From positions 186,001 through 250,000 of the forward strand of contig NZ_BMNA01000002.1 of NCBI RefSeq assembly GCF_014646215.1: a stretch of 64,000 bases of DNA. The letters run 5' to 3'. Every line of letters begins with the position of its first letter. Positions within the stretch are counted from its first letter, which is position 1. The position numbers and the translations under genes are program-made. The stretch is from Nakamurella endophytica. GTDB taxonomy: Bacteria > Actinomycetota > Actinomycetes > Mycobacteriales > Nakamurellaceae. Shown here one piece after another: positions 35,183 to 43,348 of this stretch. The notes below the pieces were generated by a model that had not been told where the DNA came from, did not search any database, and saw only the letters and a program-made list of their open reading frames with translations.

Positions 35183-36157
35183 CTACGCGGTGGGGACGGC
35201 GAAGACGACGACGTTGTCCTGGTAGCTCTTGCGGGCCTCGTCGAACGGGCCGCCGCAGCTGATCAGGACCAGTCGGTGGGCGCCGTCCCGGGCGAACAGG
35301 TCGGCGGGCAGACCCTCGTCCTTGACGTAGACCCGCCGTCCGACGACGCGGTAGTCGCGGGTCCGCCCGTCGCCGTCGACGACCCGGACGGGATCGCCCG
35401 CGGCGAGCCGGTCCAGGTGCCAGAGGGCGCCGAGACCGCTCTGCGCCGAGTCGATGTGCCCGTCGATGACGGTGGTGCCGGTCGCCGCGCCGGGCAGTGC
35501 GCCGCCGATCCACCAGCCCACGCGGGCCGGGTCGTCGGGGACCTGCAGGGCGCCGTCGGCGACGGAGACCGGGTCGACGGGGGCCTGGACGCCGACGGAC
35601 GGCAGCAGCAGGGTGCGCGGGAAGGCGTAGGCGGGGCCGGCCCGTGCGGGGGACGGTGCGGTGGACGCTGCCGGGGACGGCGCGGTGGTGCGAGCCGTCG
35701 GGCGCGGCGCCGACGGAGCGGTCGTACCGGCCGGTTTCGTGGCGTTCCGCGGGTCGGTGCCCGTGGCACGCGTCCCGGACGCTGTCGGCCCGGTCGAGGA
35801 CAGCGGGGCGCCGGTCGTGCCGGGTGTCACGCGGGGCGACGCCGTGGACCGTGGCACCGGGCCGGTCGGGGTCGACGTGACCGGGGACGCCGTGGCCGGG
35901 GTGCGTGTCGAGGTCGGTGTCGGGGCACTCGCGCCCGCGGGTCCGGCGCTCGTGGGCACCGGTGGGGTGGCCGAAGCTCCGGTCCGGCTGCCGTCCGGCG
36001 CGGTGGCGCCGGTGTCGCCGAACGCGGTCGGCGTCGGCGCGGACACCCCCAGCCAGAGCACCGCCCCGAGCACCACGACGATGATGCCGACGGCGGTCAG
36101 CACCCACGCAGCGGCGCGCCGGCCCGGGCGGGGATCCCGTCCGGGCCGGCGTGCCAT
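35183..36157 (-). CDS. Class F sortase
   Basis: 324 residues from ATG 36157. One N-terminal membrane segment (WVLTAVGIIVVVLGAVLWLG), then about 130 residues of Pro/Thr/Ser/Ala linker, then a compact sortase domain of about 150 residues: TTVIDGHIDSAQSG with the catalytic His, LVLISCGGPFD with the Cys, and ARKSYQDNVVVFA with the Arg. The long linker would lift the catalytic domain away from the membrane. Class F sortases in actinomycetes attach or modify surface proteins, with poorly known substrates. It is eight bp downstream of a gene for a protein with a C-terminal membrane anchor, the obvious candidate partner. Confidence 0.9.
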   Translation of the reverse strand: MARRPGRDPRPGRRAAAWVLTAVGIIVVVLGAVLWLGVSAPTPTAFGDTGATAPDGSRTGASATPPVPTSAGPAGASAPTPTSTRTPATASPVTSTPTGPVPRSTASPRVTPGTTGAPLSSTGPTASGTRATGTDPRNATKPAGTTAPSAPRPTARTTAPSPAASTAPSPARAGPAYAFPRTLLLPSVGVQAPVDPVSVADGALQVPDDPARVGWWIGGALPGAATGTTVIDGHIDSAQSGLGALWHLDRLAAGDPVRVVDGDGRTRDYRVVGRRVYVKDEGLPADLFARDGAHRLVLISCGGPFDEARKSYQDNVVVFAVPTA

Positions 36158-36165
36158 GCGAGCGG

Positions 36166-36837
36166 TCAGGAGGTCCGGCGCCGGCGGAACAGCACCAGCC
36201 CGGTCAGCAGGGCGATCAACCCGGCCGCCGTGACGGCGATCGGCAGGCCGAAACTCTCGGCGGCCTGTGCCGCCTGTCCGCCGGTGCCGGCCGGCACCGC
36301 GGTGGGAGCCGAGCCACCCAGGTCGCTCACCAGCATCTGGGCCATCTCCAGGTGCCCCTGGGCGATGGGCAGGTAGACCTTGGCGAACCCGACGACGTCC
36401 TCGTCACTGCCGTTGGCGATCTCCGCCTCGGTGCCGGCGATGGACTGCAGGTGGCCGGTGACCTGCGCATGCCCGTACAGCAGGTCGAAGTCGTCCGCGG
36501 ACGCCGCCTCGAGCTGCGCCGCGACGGCCTTCTGCTGGTCGTTCGGCTCGGACGGGAGATCGACGCCCTTGGCCTGCGCGATCTCCTGCACCTTGGCCAG
36601 TGCGGTCTCGTGGTCGGACTTGGTCTTCTGCGCCAGCTCCCGTGCCTCGTCGGTCTGGGCCTTCTGCAGAGCCAGGTTGCCGAGGGTGATCTCGGCAAGA
36701 TCGGTCTGCGTGTTGGCCACCAGCCAGTCGGCGTCCTGCTGGTTCGGCTCGGCGGCGGTGGCGGCCAGCGCCCCGCCGGTCAACGCCAGGGTGCTGACGG
36801 CGGCGACCGTCACCACCCGTCGGATCAACTGCATCAT
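36166..36837 (-). CDS. DUF4142 exported protein with C-terminal membrane anchor
   Basis: 223 residues from ATG 36837 (a second ATG follows at once) with GGAGAGG nine bases upstream. A signal peptide (VVTVAAVSTLALTGGALAAT) is followed by a DUF4142 helical domain (DADWLVANTQTDLAEITLGN, KTKSDHETALAKVQEIAQAK, LLYGHAQVTGHLQSI), related to ferritin-like bundles. The last 30 residues are a hydrophobic segment and RRRRTS tail, like a sortase substrate sorting signal, yet no LPxTG is present; the preceding sequence is AAESFGLPIAV. Eight bp separate it from the sortase gene. Function of DUF4142 is unknown. Confidence 0.82.
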   Translation of the reverse strand: MMQLIRRVVTVAAVSTLALTGGALAATAAEPNQQDADWLVANTQTDLAEITLGNLALQKAQTDEARELAQKTKSDHETALAKVQEIAQAKGVDLPSEPNDQQKAVAAQLEAASADDFDLLYGHAQVTGHLQSIAGTEAEIANGSDEDVVGFAKVYLPIAQGHLEMAQMLVSDLGGSAPTAVPAGTGGQAAQAAESFGLPIAVTAAGLIALLTGLVLFRRRRTS

Positions 36838-37076
36838 CTCGGTGTGCCTCTCCGTTGCGGCTTCTGGGTCGCCCCGCCGTTCTCCGGAGGGGCCCACGCC
36901 GCCGGTTCGACCGGCGTGTGACCAGCCGATACCCCTCGACCGCGGAGCGAAACCGAGCCGAGCGGCGATCGTTCCGGAAAGTTGCCTGCTGTCATCCGTT
37001 CGCCGCAGTCTGCCGGGTCCGGGCTGGCCGCGGCCGCGGCGCTCGGCATCCGGTGTGCCGGGCCCGGGACGACAAC

Positions 37077-37106
37077 GGCCCCGGTCCGAAGGTGCGGACC
37101 GGGGCC
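37077..37106. terminator. Intrinsic terminator downstream of catalase
   Basis: Twelve-base arms GGCCCCGGTCCG and CGGACCGGGGCC enclose a six-base loop, 37 bases past the catalase stop (transcribed leftward). The rest of the 36838-37142 gap holds the likely promoter of the DUF4142-sortase operon. Confidence 0.8.
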
Positions 37107-37142
37107 GGGTGCAAGACGTGCAGCGGAGTGCCGCTGCCGAGG

Positions 37143-38807
37143 TCAGCGCTCGACGACGACGTGCTCGTTCGGCACCACGTGCGTCATCGTCAGGCCGGTG
37201 ACGTCCCGGGGGCCGTTCTTGCCCAGGTTGGACAGCCGGGCGAGCTCCTCCTCGGACAGCCGCTGGGTGTTCAGCGGCTCCAGGTGCCGCACGTCGTCGG
37301 CGGTGATGCCCAGACCTTCACCGACGCGCTGGCCGAGCTCGTCGTCCACCAGCAGGAAGTGCCAGACCATGCGTTCCTGCACCGGCCGGGCCGCCTGGGA
37401 GATCAGCGTGACGAAATTGCCGACCAGGTCGTCCTTCTCCCACTGCTCCAGCAGCTGGTACCGCTCGCCGGCCTGCTTGTAGTCGTTGGTCAGCGGGATG
37501 CGCTTGCGGGTCAGTCGCCCGGTGATGACCGGACCCTGCTCGTCGTGCGTCGGGTACTGCCCCTCGCGCAGACCGCCGGTGATCGACGGCTCGTAGTTGA
37601 CGTGCGGGTTCTGACCCTCGCCGAGGTCGACGCCGTAGGCCATCTGGCCGCCGCGCTGGTTGGTCGCCACGCGCGCGCCCTTCGGGCTGTTCACAGGAAG
37701 CTGCAGGTAGTTGGGCCCGACCCGGTAGCGCTGGGTGTCGCTGTAGGAGAAGGTGCGGCCGACCAGCATCTTGTCGTCGGAGAAGTCCAGCCCGTCGACC
37801 AGGACGCCGGTGCCGAACGCGATCTGCTCGTTCTGGTTGTGGTGGTCGGACACGTTGGAGGTCAGTGTCAGGGTGCCGACCAGCTTGGGCTCGAAGACGT
37901 TCTCCGGCCAGACCTTGGTGTCGTCCAGCGGGTCGAAGTCGAGCTCCGGGTGCTCCTCGTCGCTCATCATCTGGACGTACAGGTCCCACTGCGGGTACTC
38001 GCCCCGCTCGATGGACTCGTACAGGTCCTTCGAGGCGTGCCCGAGGTCGGTGGCCTGGACGTTGGCGGCGTCGGCGTCGGTCAGGCTCTTCACCCCGGCC
38101 CGGGGCTGGAAGTGGTACTTGACCAGGTGCGTCTCGCCCTCGGCGTTGACCCACTTGTAGGTGTTCACGCCGAAGCCCTGCATGGTGCGGTAGTTGGCCG
38201 GGATGCCGCGCGGGCTGAACAGGTTGACCAGCATGTGCATGGACTCGGGCGTCTGCGACATGAAGTCGAAGATCCGCGCCGGCTCCTGCCGGAACGTGAT
38301 GGGGTCCGGCTTGAGGCTGTGGATGACGTCGGGGAACTTGATCGCGTCGCGGATGAAGAAGACTGCGAGGTTGTTGCCCACCAGGTCCCAGTTGCCGTCC
38401 TCGGTGTAGAACTTCACCGCGAAGCCGCGGGGGTCCCGGGCGGCCTCGGAGGAGTCCCGGCCGCCGATGACGGTGGAGAACCGGATGGCGACGTCGGTCT
38501 TCTTGCCGGCGGTGGAGAACAGCTTGGCGCGGGTGAAGCGCTCGATCGGCTCGTCGCCCCACTGGCCGGTGGCCTCGAAGTGGCCGAACGCGACGGCGCC
38601 GCGGGCGTGCACGACCCGCTCGGGGATCCGCTCGCGGTCGAAGTGGCTGATCTTCTCGAGGAAGTGGTAGTTCTCCAGGGTCGCCGGGCCGCGGGCGCCG
38701 ACGGTGCGCTGGTTCTGGTTGTCGTAGACCGGGTGTCCCTGCCGGGTGGTCAGCACCGGGCGGTCCTGCTCACTGGGCTCCGGTCCCACGCTGGCGATGT
38801 CCGTCAT
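37143..38807 (-). CDS. katA: Monofunctional haem catalase
   Basis: 554 residues from ATG 38807 (a GTG precedes it in frame at 38810); GAGAGG lies six bases upstream. Catalase landmarks: active-site His in [19 protein letters not shown], Asn in [15 protein letters not shown], and the proximal Tyr in [20 protein letters not shown]. Length and lack of a C-terminal flavodoxin-like domain place it with small-subunit catalases. It decomposes hydrogen peroxide in the cytoplasm. A renalase-like flavoprotein, which produces hydrogen peroxide, is encoded 100 bp upstream on the same strand; a shared oxidative role is plausible but not shown. No regulator is adjacent. Confidence 0.95.
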   Translation of the reverse strand: MTDIASVGPEPSEQDRPVLTTRQGHPVYDNQNQRTVGARGPATLENYHFLEKISHFDRERIPERVVHARGAVAFGHFEATGQWGDEPIERFTRAKLFSTAGKKTDVAIRFSTVIGGRDSSEAARDPRGFAVKFYTEDGNWDLVGNNLAVFFIRDAIKFPDVIHSLKPDPITFRQEPARIFDFMSQTPESMHMLVNLFSPRGIPANYRTMQGFGVNTYKWVNAEGETHLVKYHFQPRAGVKSLTDADAANVQATDLGHASKDLYESIERGEYPQWDLYVQMMSDEEHPELDFDPLDDTKVWPENVFEPKLVGTLTLTSNVSDHHNQNEQIAFGTGVLVDGLDFSDDKMLVGRTFSYSDTQRYRVGPNYLQLPVNSPKGARVATNQRGGQMAYGVDLGEGQNPHVNYEPSITGGLREGQYPTHDEQGPVITGRLTRKRIPLTNDYKQAGERYQLLEQWEKDDLVGNFVTLISQAARPVQERMVWHFLLVDDELGQRVGEGLGITADDVRHLEPLNTQRLSEEELARLSNLGKNGPRDVTGLTMTHVVPNEHVVVER

Positions 38808-38906
38808 CACGTACCTCTCGTTGCTCTCGTCCGGTCTCGGTGTCGTCGTGTCCGTACGCGGCTCATGGTGGCACCGCCGCTCCGGCCGTGGTGGGGGAGG
38901 GCGGCC

Positions 38907-39860
38907 CTACGCGGACGCCGGGCCGCGCACCGCAGCGCCGGCCAGCAGCGCCAGGGCGGCATCGGTGCCGGAGCGCCACGCGGACTCCACCCTAGGCGAC
39001 CCGTCCGGGCACCACTGATCCCCGGCCAACCCGATCCGCCGGCCGTCGGGTGCCAGGGTGGAGCCGGAGTGCGCGGGGTGCCGGCCGTCCGGTTTGGCGA
39101 AGCTCCAGCGGTGGACGTGGGTGCGCACCGGGTCCGGGACGCCCAGCAGCTCCCGCAGCGCCACCGTGACCGGACCGATCGCGGCCGACGGATCGTCCAG
39201 GTGCCGGCGGGCCAGCTCGGGTGTCGAGTGTGCGACGAGCACCGGCGCGCCGTCGCCGCGGCGGGCGCCGTCGTCGGCGACGAACTCGACGTCCGGGTGG
39301 TCGTGCACGAACGCGGCGTCGGGCAGCAGCCACTCACGTGCCGGGTACTCAACCGTCACGGTGATCGTCGGCAGGCAGTCGACCGCATCCGGGACGTCCA
39401 CCAACCGGGCCGCCTGCGGGTCCGGCATGGCCAGGACCACGGTGCCGTCCGGCAGGGTCTCGGCGGCGCGGCCCAGCCGGACCGGCACGCCGACCAGCAG
39501 GTCACGGACCAGCGACCGGAGGCCACCGGGTGTCGCCCATCGCATCGGCCCGGTGGTCCGCTCGGGCGGACGGCCGGGGGACAGCACGCTGAAGGTGTCG
39601 GTCCACGGACGGGCCAGCCCGCGGTCGGCCCACCGCTGGACCACGTCGGCGAAGGCGGCATCGCGGACGGTGAAGTACCCGGCACCGAGGTCGACCCGGC
39701 GGCCGTACAGCTCCGGGGACGCCATCCGGCCGCCGGGCGCCCGTCCACGCTCCACGACGACCACCTGGACGCCGGCGTCGCGCAGGGTGGCGGCGCACGC
39801 CGCACCGGCCATGCCGGCCCCCACCACCGTCACCGCCGCCCGCGCGCCCATCCCGGTCAT
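38907..39860 (-). CDS. Renalase-like FAD/NAD(P)-dependent oxidoreductase
   Basis: 317 residues from ATG 39860. FAD-binding Rossmann motif VTVVGAGMAGAACAATLRDA, then VVVVERGRAPGGRMASPELY, and a GAGYFTVRD segment, the layout of the bacterial renalase-like branch of the amine-oxidase superfamily. C-terminal RIGLAGDQWCPDG closes the FAD domain. Family members oxidise reduced-nicotinamide isomers or amines with oxygen and release hydrogen peroxide; the exact substrate is not readable here. It is followed 100 bp later by catalase on the same strand. Confidence 0.82.
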   Translation of the reverse strand: MTGMGARAAVTVVGAGMAGAACAATLRDAGVQVVVVERGRAPGGRMASPELYGRRVDLGAGYFTVRDAAFADVVQRWADRGLARPWTDTFSVLSPGRPPERTTGPMRWATPGGLRSLVRDLLVGVPVRLGRAAETLPDGTVVLAMPDPQAARLVDVPDAVDCLPTITVTVEYPAREWLLPDAAFVHDHPDVEFVADDGARRGDGAPVLVAHSTPELARRHLDDPSAAIGPVTVALRELLGVPDPVRTHVHRWSFAKPDGRHPAHSGSTLAPDGRRIGLAGDQWCPDGSPRVESAWRSGTDAALALLAGAAVRGPASA

Positions 39861-39947
39861 CCAAGCACCTGCCGGACCGGCGGTTCGCGCGACGGGCGGG
39901 CGCGGACCGTTCCGTCGCGCGGCAACGAGGCCGGTCGCCCGGTTCGG

Positions 39948-40715
39948 CTATCCCTCGGGAGACGAGCTACCCGTGGACCGGGGACGCCGGCGCGGCGCCG
40001 CGGGCGGACGAGCCCGGTCCGGTCGAGGGCCGGGCGAGTCCGTGCGGCGGGCCGGGGGATAGGCAGCCAGGAACAGCCGCACGACGGTGCCGAAACGGGA
40101 CGTGTAGCGCCCCGACTCCCACGGCGCCCCTGGCTCGTTGGCCAGCTGCTGGCTGAGCATCCCGAAGTAGAGGACCGACAGCAGGTCCATTCCGGCGTCC
40201 GAGTCGGCGCCTGCGCCGACCTGACCCGTCTCGACGGCCGTCCGCAGCTGTCGGCCGAGCAGTCCGACGAGCGCCTCGGCCGGCGCGAAGGCTTCGGGGG
40301 TCGGCCGGTAGCCCGGCACGGGCCGCCAGAAGAGCAGCTGCGCCAGCGCAGGGTGGGCCACGGCCCACCGTCCGTTGGCCTCCATCCCGGCCACCACCGC
40401 CGGCAGGCCAGGGGGCCCCGCGTCCACGGCACCGCGGAAGGCCGCGAGGTTCTCCCGCTGGCCTCGGGCGAACAGCGCGTCGTAGATGTCGAGCAGGGAG
40501 CTGAAGTACCGATAGACGGACGGCGGCTGAATGCCGAGCTCCCGGGCGATGGCGGCGACCGTCACGCCGGCGACACCGTCCGCCTCCATCAGGGTCAGCG
40601 CGATGTCCAGGATCTGCTCGATCGTCGCCCGGCGCCGGGCTCCACGGCGGTCCTGCGCTCCGTCCGCCATCGACGGGCGTGACGCCGGTCCGTCTGTTCG
40701 TGACGGATCTGCCAC
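39948..40715 (-). CDS. TetR-family transcriptional regulator
   Basis: 255 residues from GTG 40715. The N-terminal HTH is typical: TIEQILDIALTLMEADGVAG, then VTVAAIARELGIQPPSVYRYFSS. The ligand domain contains HPALAQLLFWRPVPGYRPTP, resembling the WHG-type C-terminal domain of TetR proteins. The last 40 residues are a basic Pro/Arg-rich tail. It is divergent from the small gene at 40797, and a perfect palindrome lies between them, so autoregulation and repression of that gene are likely. The inducer is unknown. Confidence 0.92.
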   Translation of the reverse strand: MADPSRTDGPASRPSMADGAQDRRGARRRATIEQILDIALTLMEADGVAGVTVAAIARELGIQPPSVYRYFSSLLDIYDALFARGQRENLAAFRGAVDAGPPGLPAVVAGMEANGRWAVAHPALAQLLFWRPVPGYRPTPEAFAPAEALVGLLGRQLRTAVETGQVGAGADSDAGMDLLSVLYFGMLSQQLANEPGAPWESGRYTSRFGTVVRLFLAAYPPARRTDSPGPRPDRARPPAAPRRRPRSTGSSSPEG

Positions 40716-40749
40716 GACGCCTCCAGGTCTTGTGTCCGTTTGCTATGGA

Positions 40750-40767
40750 TCGTAGCATCATCTACGA
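40750..40767. promoter_or_regulatory. Candidate TetR operator
   Basis: TCGTAG-CATCAT-CTACGA, two perfect six-base arms with a six-base centre, between the divergent TetR gene (start 40715) and the small gene (start 40797). TTGCTA at 40739 with CTACGA 17 bases later could be the -35/-10 of the rightward promoter, so binding here would block it. Confidence 0.65.
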
Positions 40768-40796
40768 CCCTTAGCTTATGTCGTCGGGAGGTCGCC

Positions 40797-41063
40797 ATGA
40801 AGATCTTGGCCGTGTCGCAGAACACCGGGGATCCCAGGCCGTTCCTGTCCGAAGAGGCGGAGCGGACGCAGCAGTTGGTCGCGTCCGGGGTCGTCGAGCA
40901 GGTGTTCCTCAAGGCGGACTGGTCGGGCGCCGTCCTGATCCTCGAGGCCGCCGACGTGCCGGCTGCCGAAGCCGCACTCGCCACGCTGCCGCTCGTCCGG
41001 GAGCACGTGACGGCCTTCAGCGTCACGCCGCTGCTGCAGCCGGAGGAGGTGTCCGTGGCGTGA
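40797..41063 (+). CDS. Small muconolactone-isomerase/YCII-like protein
   Basis: 88 residues from ATG 40797, with GGGAGG six bases upstream. It opens MKILAVSQNTGDPRPFLSEE and has a single alternating beta-alpha-beta pattern with LKADWSGAVLILEAADVPAAEAALATLPLV, the plan of small dimeric alpha/beta barrel (ferredoxin-like) proteins such as YCII or muconolactone isomerase. This fold often serves as a small enzyme or accessory subunit in aromatic or polyketide pathways. Its divergent TetR partner and the operator between them suggest control by a small molecule. Specific reaction unknown. Confidence 0.8.
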   Translation: MKILAVSQNTGDPRPFLSEEAERTQQLVASGVVEQVFLKADWSGAVLILEAADVPAAEAALATLPLVREHVTAFSVTPLLQPEEVSVA

Positions 41064-41194
41064 CGGGCGCCGCCACCGAGGCGGCGTCCGTCACTCGATC
41101 CCACTGTGCGGCCGGGAGCGGCTGTCGGACCGCTCCGCAGCCGAAGCCCGCGGCCTGGTAGGCCGTGTCGTCCACCTCCACCCGGGAGCGACGC

Positions 41195-42175
41195 ATGCTC
41201 GACGATCCGCACACCCTCGACGACATCCGGTGTAGGGCCGGACACCTGCCCGGGCGACCCGGTCACCGGGCAGCCGTGCGATGCCGCCGCGCCGGCGCAC
41301 GGGTCCGCCCACCGTCCGGCGGACTCGCCGCGATCCTGGTGGTCCTCGTCGTGCCATTGTTGGCGTCGTGTGCGGATCCCGTCACCGGACGCGCGGACCG
41401 GGTGCCGGTGACGACCCCCCAGGACGGCGGCCCGGTGCCGGACAGTCACCCGGTGCCCGACGGTCACCCGGTGCCGGACGGCGGCCCCGTGCCGGACAGC
41501 GACCCGGTGCCGGACAGCCATCCGATGCCGGACGGCCATCCGCCGGTCCGTCACACGGCCCCGAAGACGTACACCGTGCACGGGATCGTGGTGGACGGCA
41601 CCGGCGATCCGGTGGCCGGCACGGTGATCACTTTCCGATCGACGGACTGCGCAGCGTGCGGGTCCACCGGGGCGGTGAGCGACGGCGACGGATACCAGGT
41701 GCAGCTGGTGGCAGGCCGTTACCGGGTGGACTGCGCCATCCTGGCCGCCCAGTGCCGGTTCGGCGACGGTCGCGATTCGACCACCATCGCGGTCCCCGAC
41801 ACCGAGCAACTGGACATCGTCGTCACCGACAGCTCCGCGCCGCCGCCGGACCCGAAGTCCCCACCGGCGGACAGGTCCGAGGCGGCGGAATGCCAGGCGG
41901 AGGGGTTCCAGGTCTGCGGGCAGGTGACCGATCGGGGTACGCCCGTCACCGACGCGGTGATCGAGCTCAAGTGCATCTCCCAGTGCAACTACCACGTCAC
42001 CGTGAACCAGCAGGGCAAGTACGGGATCAAGGTCGGCGCCGGGAGTTTCACGGCGCTCTGCATCATTCCGGACCGTCCCGACGTCGACTGCGCTCCGGCA
42101 AGCGGAACCGAACCCGTCGTGGTGTCCGTACCGCCGGGCGGGCAGATCGTCGACTGGGTCGTCACCGGCGAGTGA
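41195..42175 (+). CDS. Lipoprotein with hexapeptide repeats and two Ig-like/carboxypeptidase-regulatory-like domains
   Basis: 326 residues from ATG 41195 (GGGAG six bases upstream); an earlier GTG 41165 is possible. A long basic N-region leads to LAAILVVLVVPLLASC, a good lipobox, so the mature protein should be lipid-anchored outside the cell. Six hexapeptide units of the form PVPDSH/PVPDGH follow at once. Then come two beta-sandwich units, YTVHGIVVDGTGDPVAGTVITF and FQVCGQVTDRGTPVTDAVIEL, like carboxypeptidase-regulatory or CnaB-type domains, each with several Cys that may form disulphides. Probably a surface stalk or adhesion protein; function unknown. Confidence 0.75.
   Translation: MLDDPHTLDDIRCRAGHLPGRPGHRAAVRCRRAGARVRPPSGGLAAILVVLVVPLLASCADPVTGRADRVPVTTPQDGGPVPDSHPVPDGHPVPDGGPVPDSDPVPDSHPMPDGHPPVRHTAPKTYTVHGIVVDGTGDPVAGTVITFRSTDCAACGSTGAVSDGDGYQVQLVAGRYRVDCAILAAQCRFGDGRDSTTIAVPDTEQLDIVVTDSSAPPPDPKSPPADRSEAAECQAEGFQVCGQVTDRGTPVTDAVIELKCISQCNYHVTVNQQGKYGIKVGAGSFTALCIIPDRPDVDCAPASGTEPVVVSVPPGGQIVDWVVTGE
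41432..41539 (+). repeat. 18-bp tandem repeat encoding PVPDxH units
   Basis: Six 18-bp copies, with consensus CCGGTGCCGGACRGYCAC, lie in frame within the lipoprotein gene just after its lipobox. Third-position changes vary between copies while Pro-x-Pro-Asp is kept, which suggests selection for a rigid spacer of variable length. Confidence 0.85.
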
Positions 42176-42199
42176 CGGCCGGAGGCCCCCGGATCGGCC

Positions 42200-42219
42200 G
42201 TTCCGTCACGTGACGGAAC
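42200..42219. promoter_or_regulatory. Perfect 20-bp palindrome, copy 1
   Basis: GTTCCGTCACGTGACGGAAC is fully self-complementary. It starts 25 bases after the lipoprotein stop. It could be a protein-binding site or fold as an eight-base stem with loop ACGT, acting as a terminator. Confidence 0.55.
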
Positions 42220-42589
42220 CAAGTCTCGGGCCGCCGTGCGGCCCGGGATGGCGTTCACCATCGAGAACGGCAGCAACACAACAGGTCGACCGGATTGCCC
42301 GGTCGGTCGGCGTGGAGCGAGCAGACTGCACGGGGCGCCGTCCTGGCAGAGGCCCACAGAGCCGCCGCAGGGTCAGCCGTGGCCGCCGCCCAGGGGCGCT
42401 GGCGGGGACGCCGCAGCGGGCCACTTGACCGAGCCACCGCGCCGTCTCCGCTGACGGGACAGCGGCGCTGGCTGGACTGGACGGGTCGTGCGGCCCGGAT
42501 CCGTGGCTCTGGCCGGCAGCTGCGGTGCACTGCCGTCCCGACGATGCCGTGCTCGACGCGGGTGTCTCGACGTTCCTGGGACGGCTCTG

Positions 42590-42607
42590 ATTCGTCACGT
42601 GACGAAT
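42590..42607. promoter_or_regulatory. Perfect 18-bp palindrome, copy 2
   Basis: ATTCGTCACGTGACGAAT is fully self-complementary and shares CGTCACGTGACG with copy 1. It lies 14 bases beyond the DUF664 gene stop (read leftward). The same two explanations, operator or terminator hairpin, apply. Confidence 0.55.
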
Positions 42608-42620
42608 TGCGAGCAGGAGC

Positions 42621-43151
42621 TCACTCGCCGGTGGAGCCGTCGACGGCCTCCCGGAGCAGATCGGCGTGCCCGATGTGCCGGGCGTACTCCTCGAGCATGT
42701 GCAGCAGGATCCACCGCCGGCTGGGTGTCCGCCCGTCGCTCCAGGTGTGCCGGCCGGGCCGGTCCAGCCCGCCGTCGGCGAGGGCGGATGCCACCGCGGC
42801 CCGCGACCGGGCCACGGCGTCCCGCCACAGGCCTCGCAGGTCGTCGGGGCTGTCCGATGCGGCCGAGTGCCATTCCCAGTCCGGGTCCGCCGACCAGTCG
42901 ACGGTGTACCACGGCGACCCGGCCGGATGTCCGCCGATGCGCTCGCTGCACCAGCTGTCCTCGACGTACGCCAGGTGCTTGACCAGGCCGCCCAGCGTCA
43001 TGTCGGACGCGCCGACCGTCGCCGCGAGGCCCGCCGCGTCGAGGCCGTCGACCTTCCAGGCCAACGTCGCGCGCTGGTAGTCCAGGAAGCCGAGCAGCGT
43101 GTCGACCTCGTCGGCTGCGATGGGGGGCTCGCGGCGGCCGTGTTCGTCCAT
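42621..43151 (-). CDS. DUF664 / DinB-like protein
   Basis: 176 residues from ATG 43151; an in-frame GTG at 43160 is an alternative. It has a DinB-like four-helix bundle: LLGFLDYQRATLAWKVDGLD, then TLGGLVKHLAYVEDSWCSER with a conserved His, and ILLHMLEEYARHIGHADLLRE with two more His in the last helix, placed as the three metal-binding histidines of the superfamily. In actinomycetes many such proteins are thiol-(mycothiol-)dependent transferases or hydrolases, but substrates are mostly unknown. A 14-bp palindrome lies 76 bp upstream. Convergent with the lipoprotein gene. Confidence 0.85.
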   Translation of the reverse strand: MDEHGRREPPIAADEVDTLLGFLDYQRATLAWKVDGLDAAGLAATVGASDMTLGGLVKHLAYVEDSWCSERIGGHPAGSPWYTVDWSADPDWEWHSAASDSPDDLRGLWRDAVARSRAAVASALADGGLDRPGRHTWSDGRTPSRRWILLHMLEEYARHIGHADLLREAVDGSTGE

Positions 43152-43226
43152 GTCCGTCACGCGGATGACACTAGGCGTGCCTGAGAGACCCGACGGCAGC
43201 CCGACAAGCGGACCGATCGAGTGCCG

Positions 43227-43240
43227 ATAATGCACATTAT
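43227..43240. promoter_or_regulatory. AT-rich palindrome upstream of DUF664 gene
   Basis: ATAATG-CA-CATTAT, a perfect palindrome in unusually A/T-rich surroundings between the DUF664 gene (start 43151, leftward) and the hydrolase gene ending at 43349. It is likely part of a promoter or an operator. Its binding protein is unknown. Confidence 0.45.
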
Positions 43241-43348
43241 GTCAAGCCCAAGGCTGCGTACTGCATCTGACGAGATACGACGTGTCCTGCTTCGCGGCTT
43301 GTGTGGATTGGCTCGTGGACGGTCGTCGGCTCATCAGGGCGACGGATC

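Larger units (their letters stand above)
42176..42620. other. Gene-free region with two related palindromes
   Basis: Between the convergent lipoprotein and DUF664 genes. I see no convincing coding sequence. Two palindromes with the same 12-base core sit near its two ends (42200-42219 and 42590-42607). The intervening 370 bp have ordinary high-GC composition without repeats. Confidence 0.6.

Noticed and set aside
42295-43080. A 261-residue frame on the + strand across the palindrome region
   Set aside because: The second half is antisense to the DUF664 gene, and there is no family resemblance or start signal.
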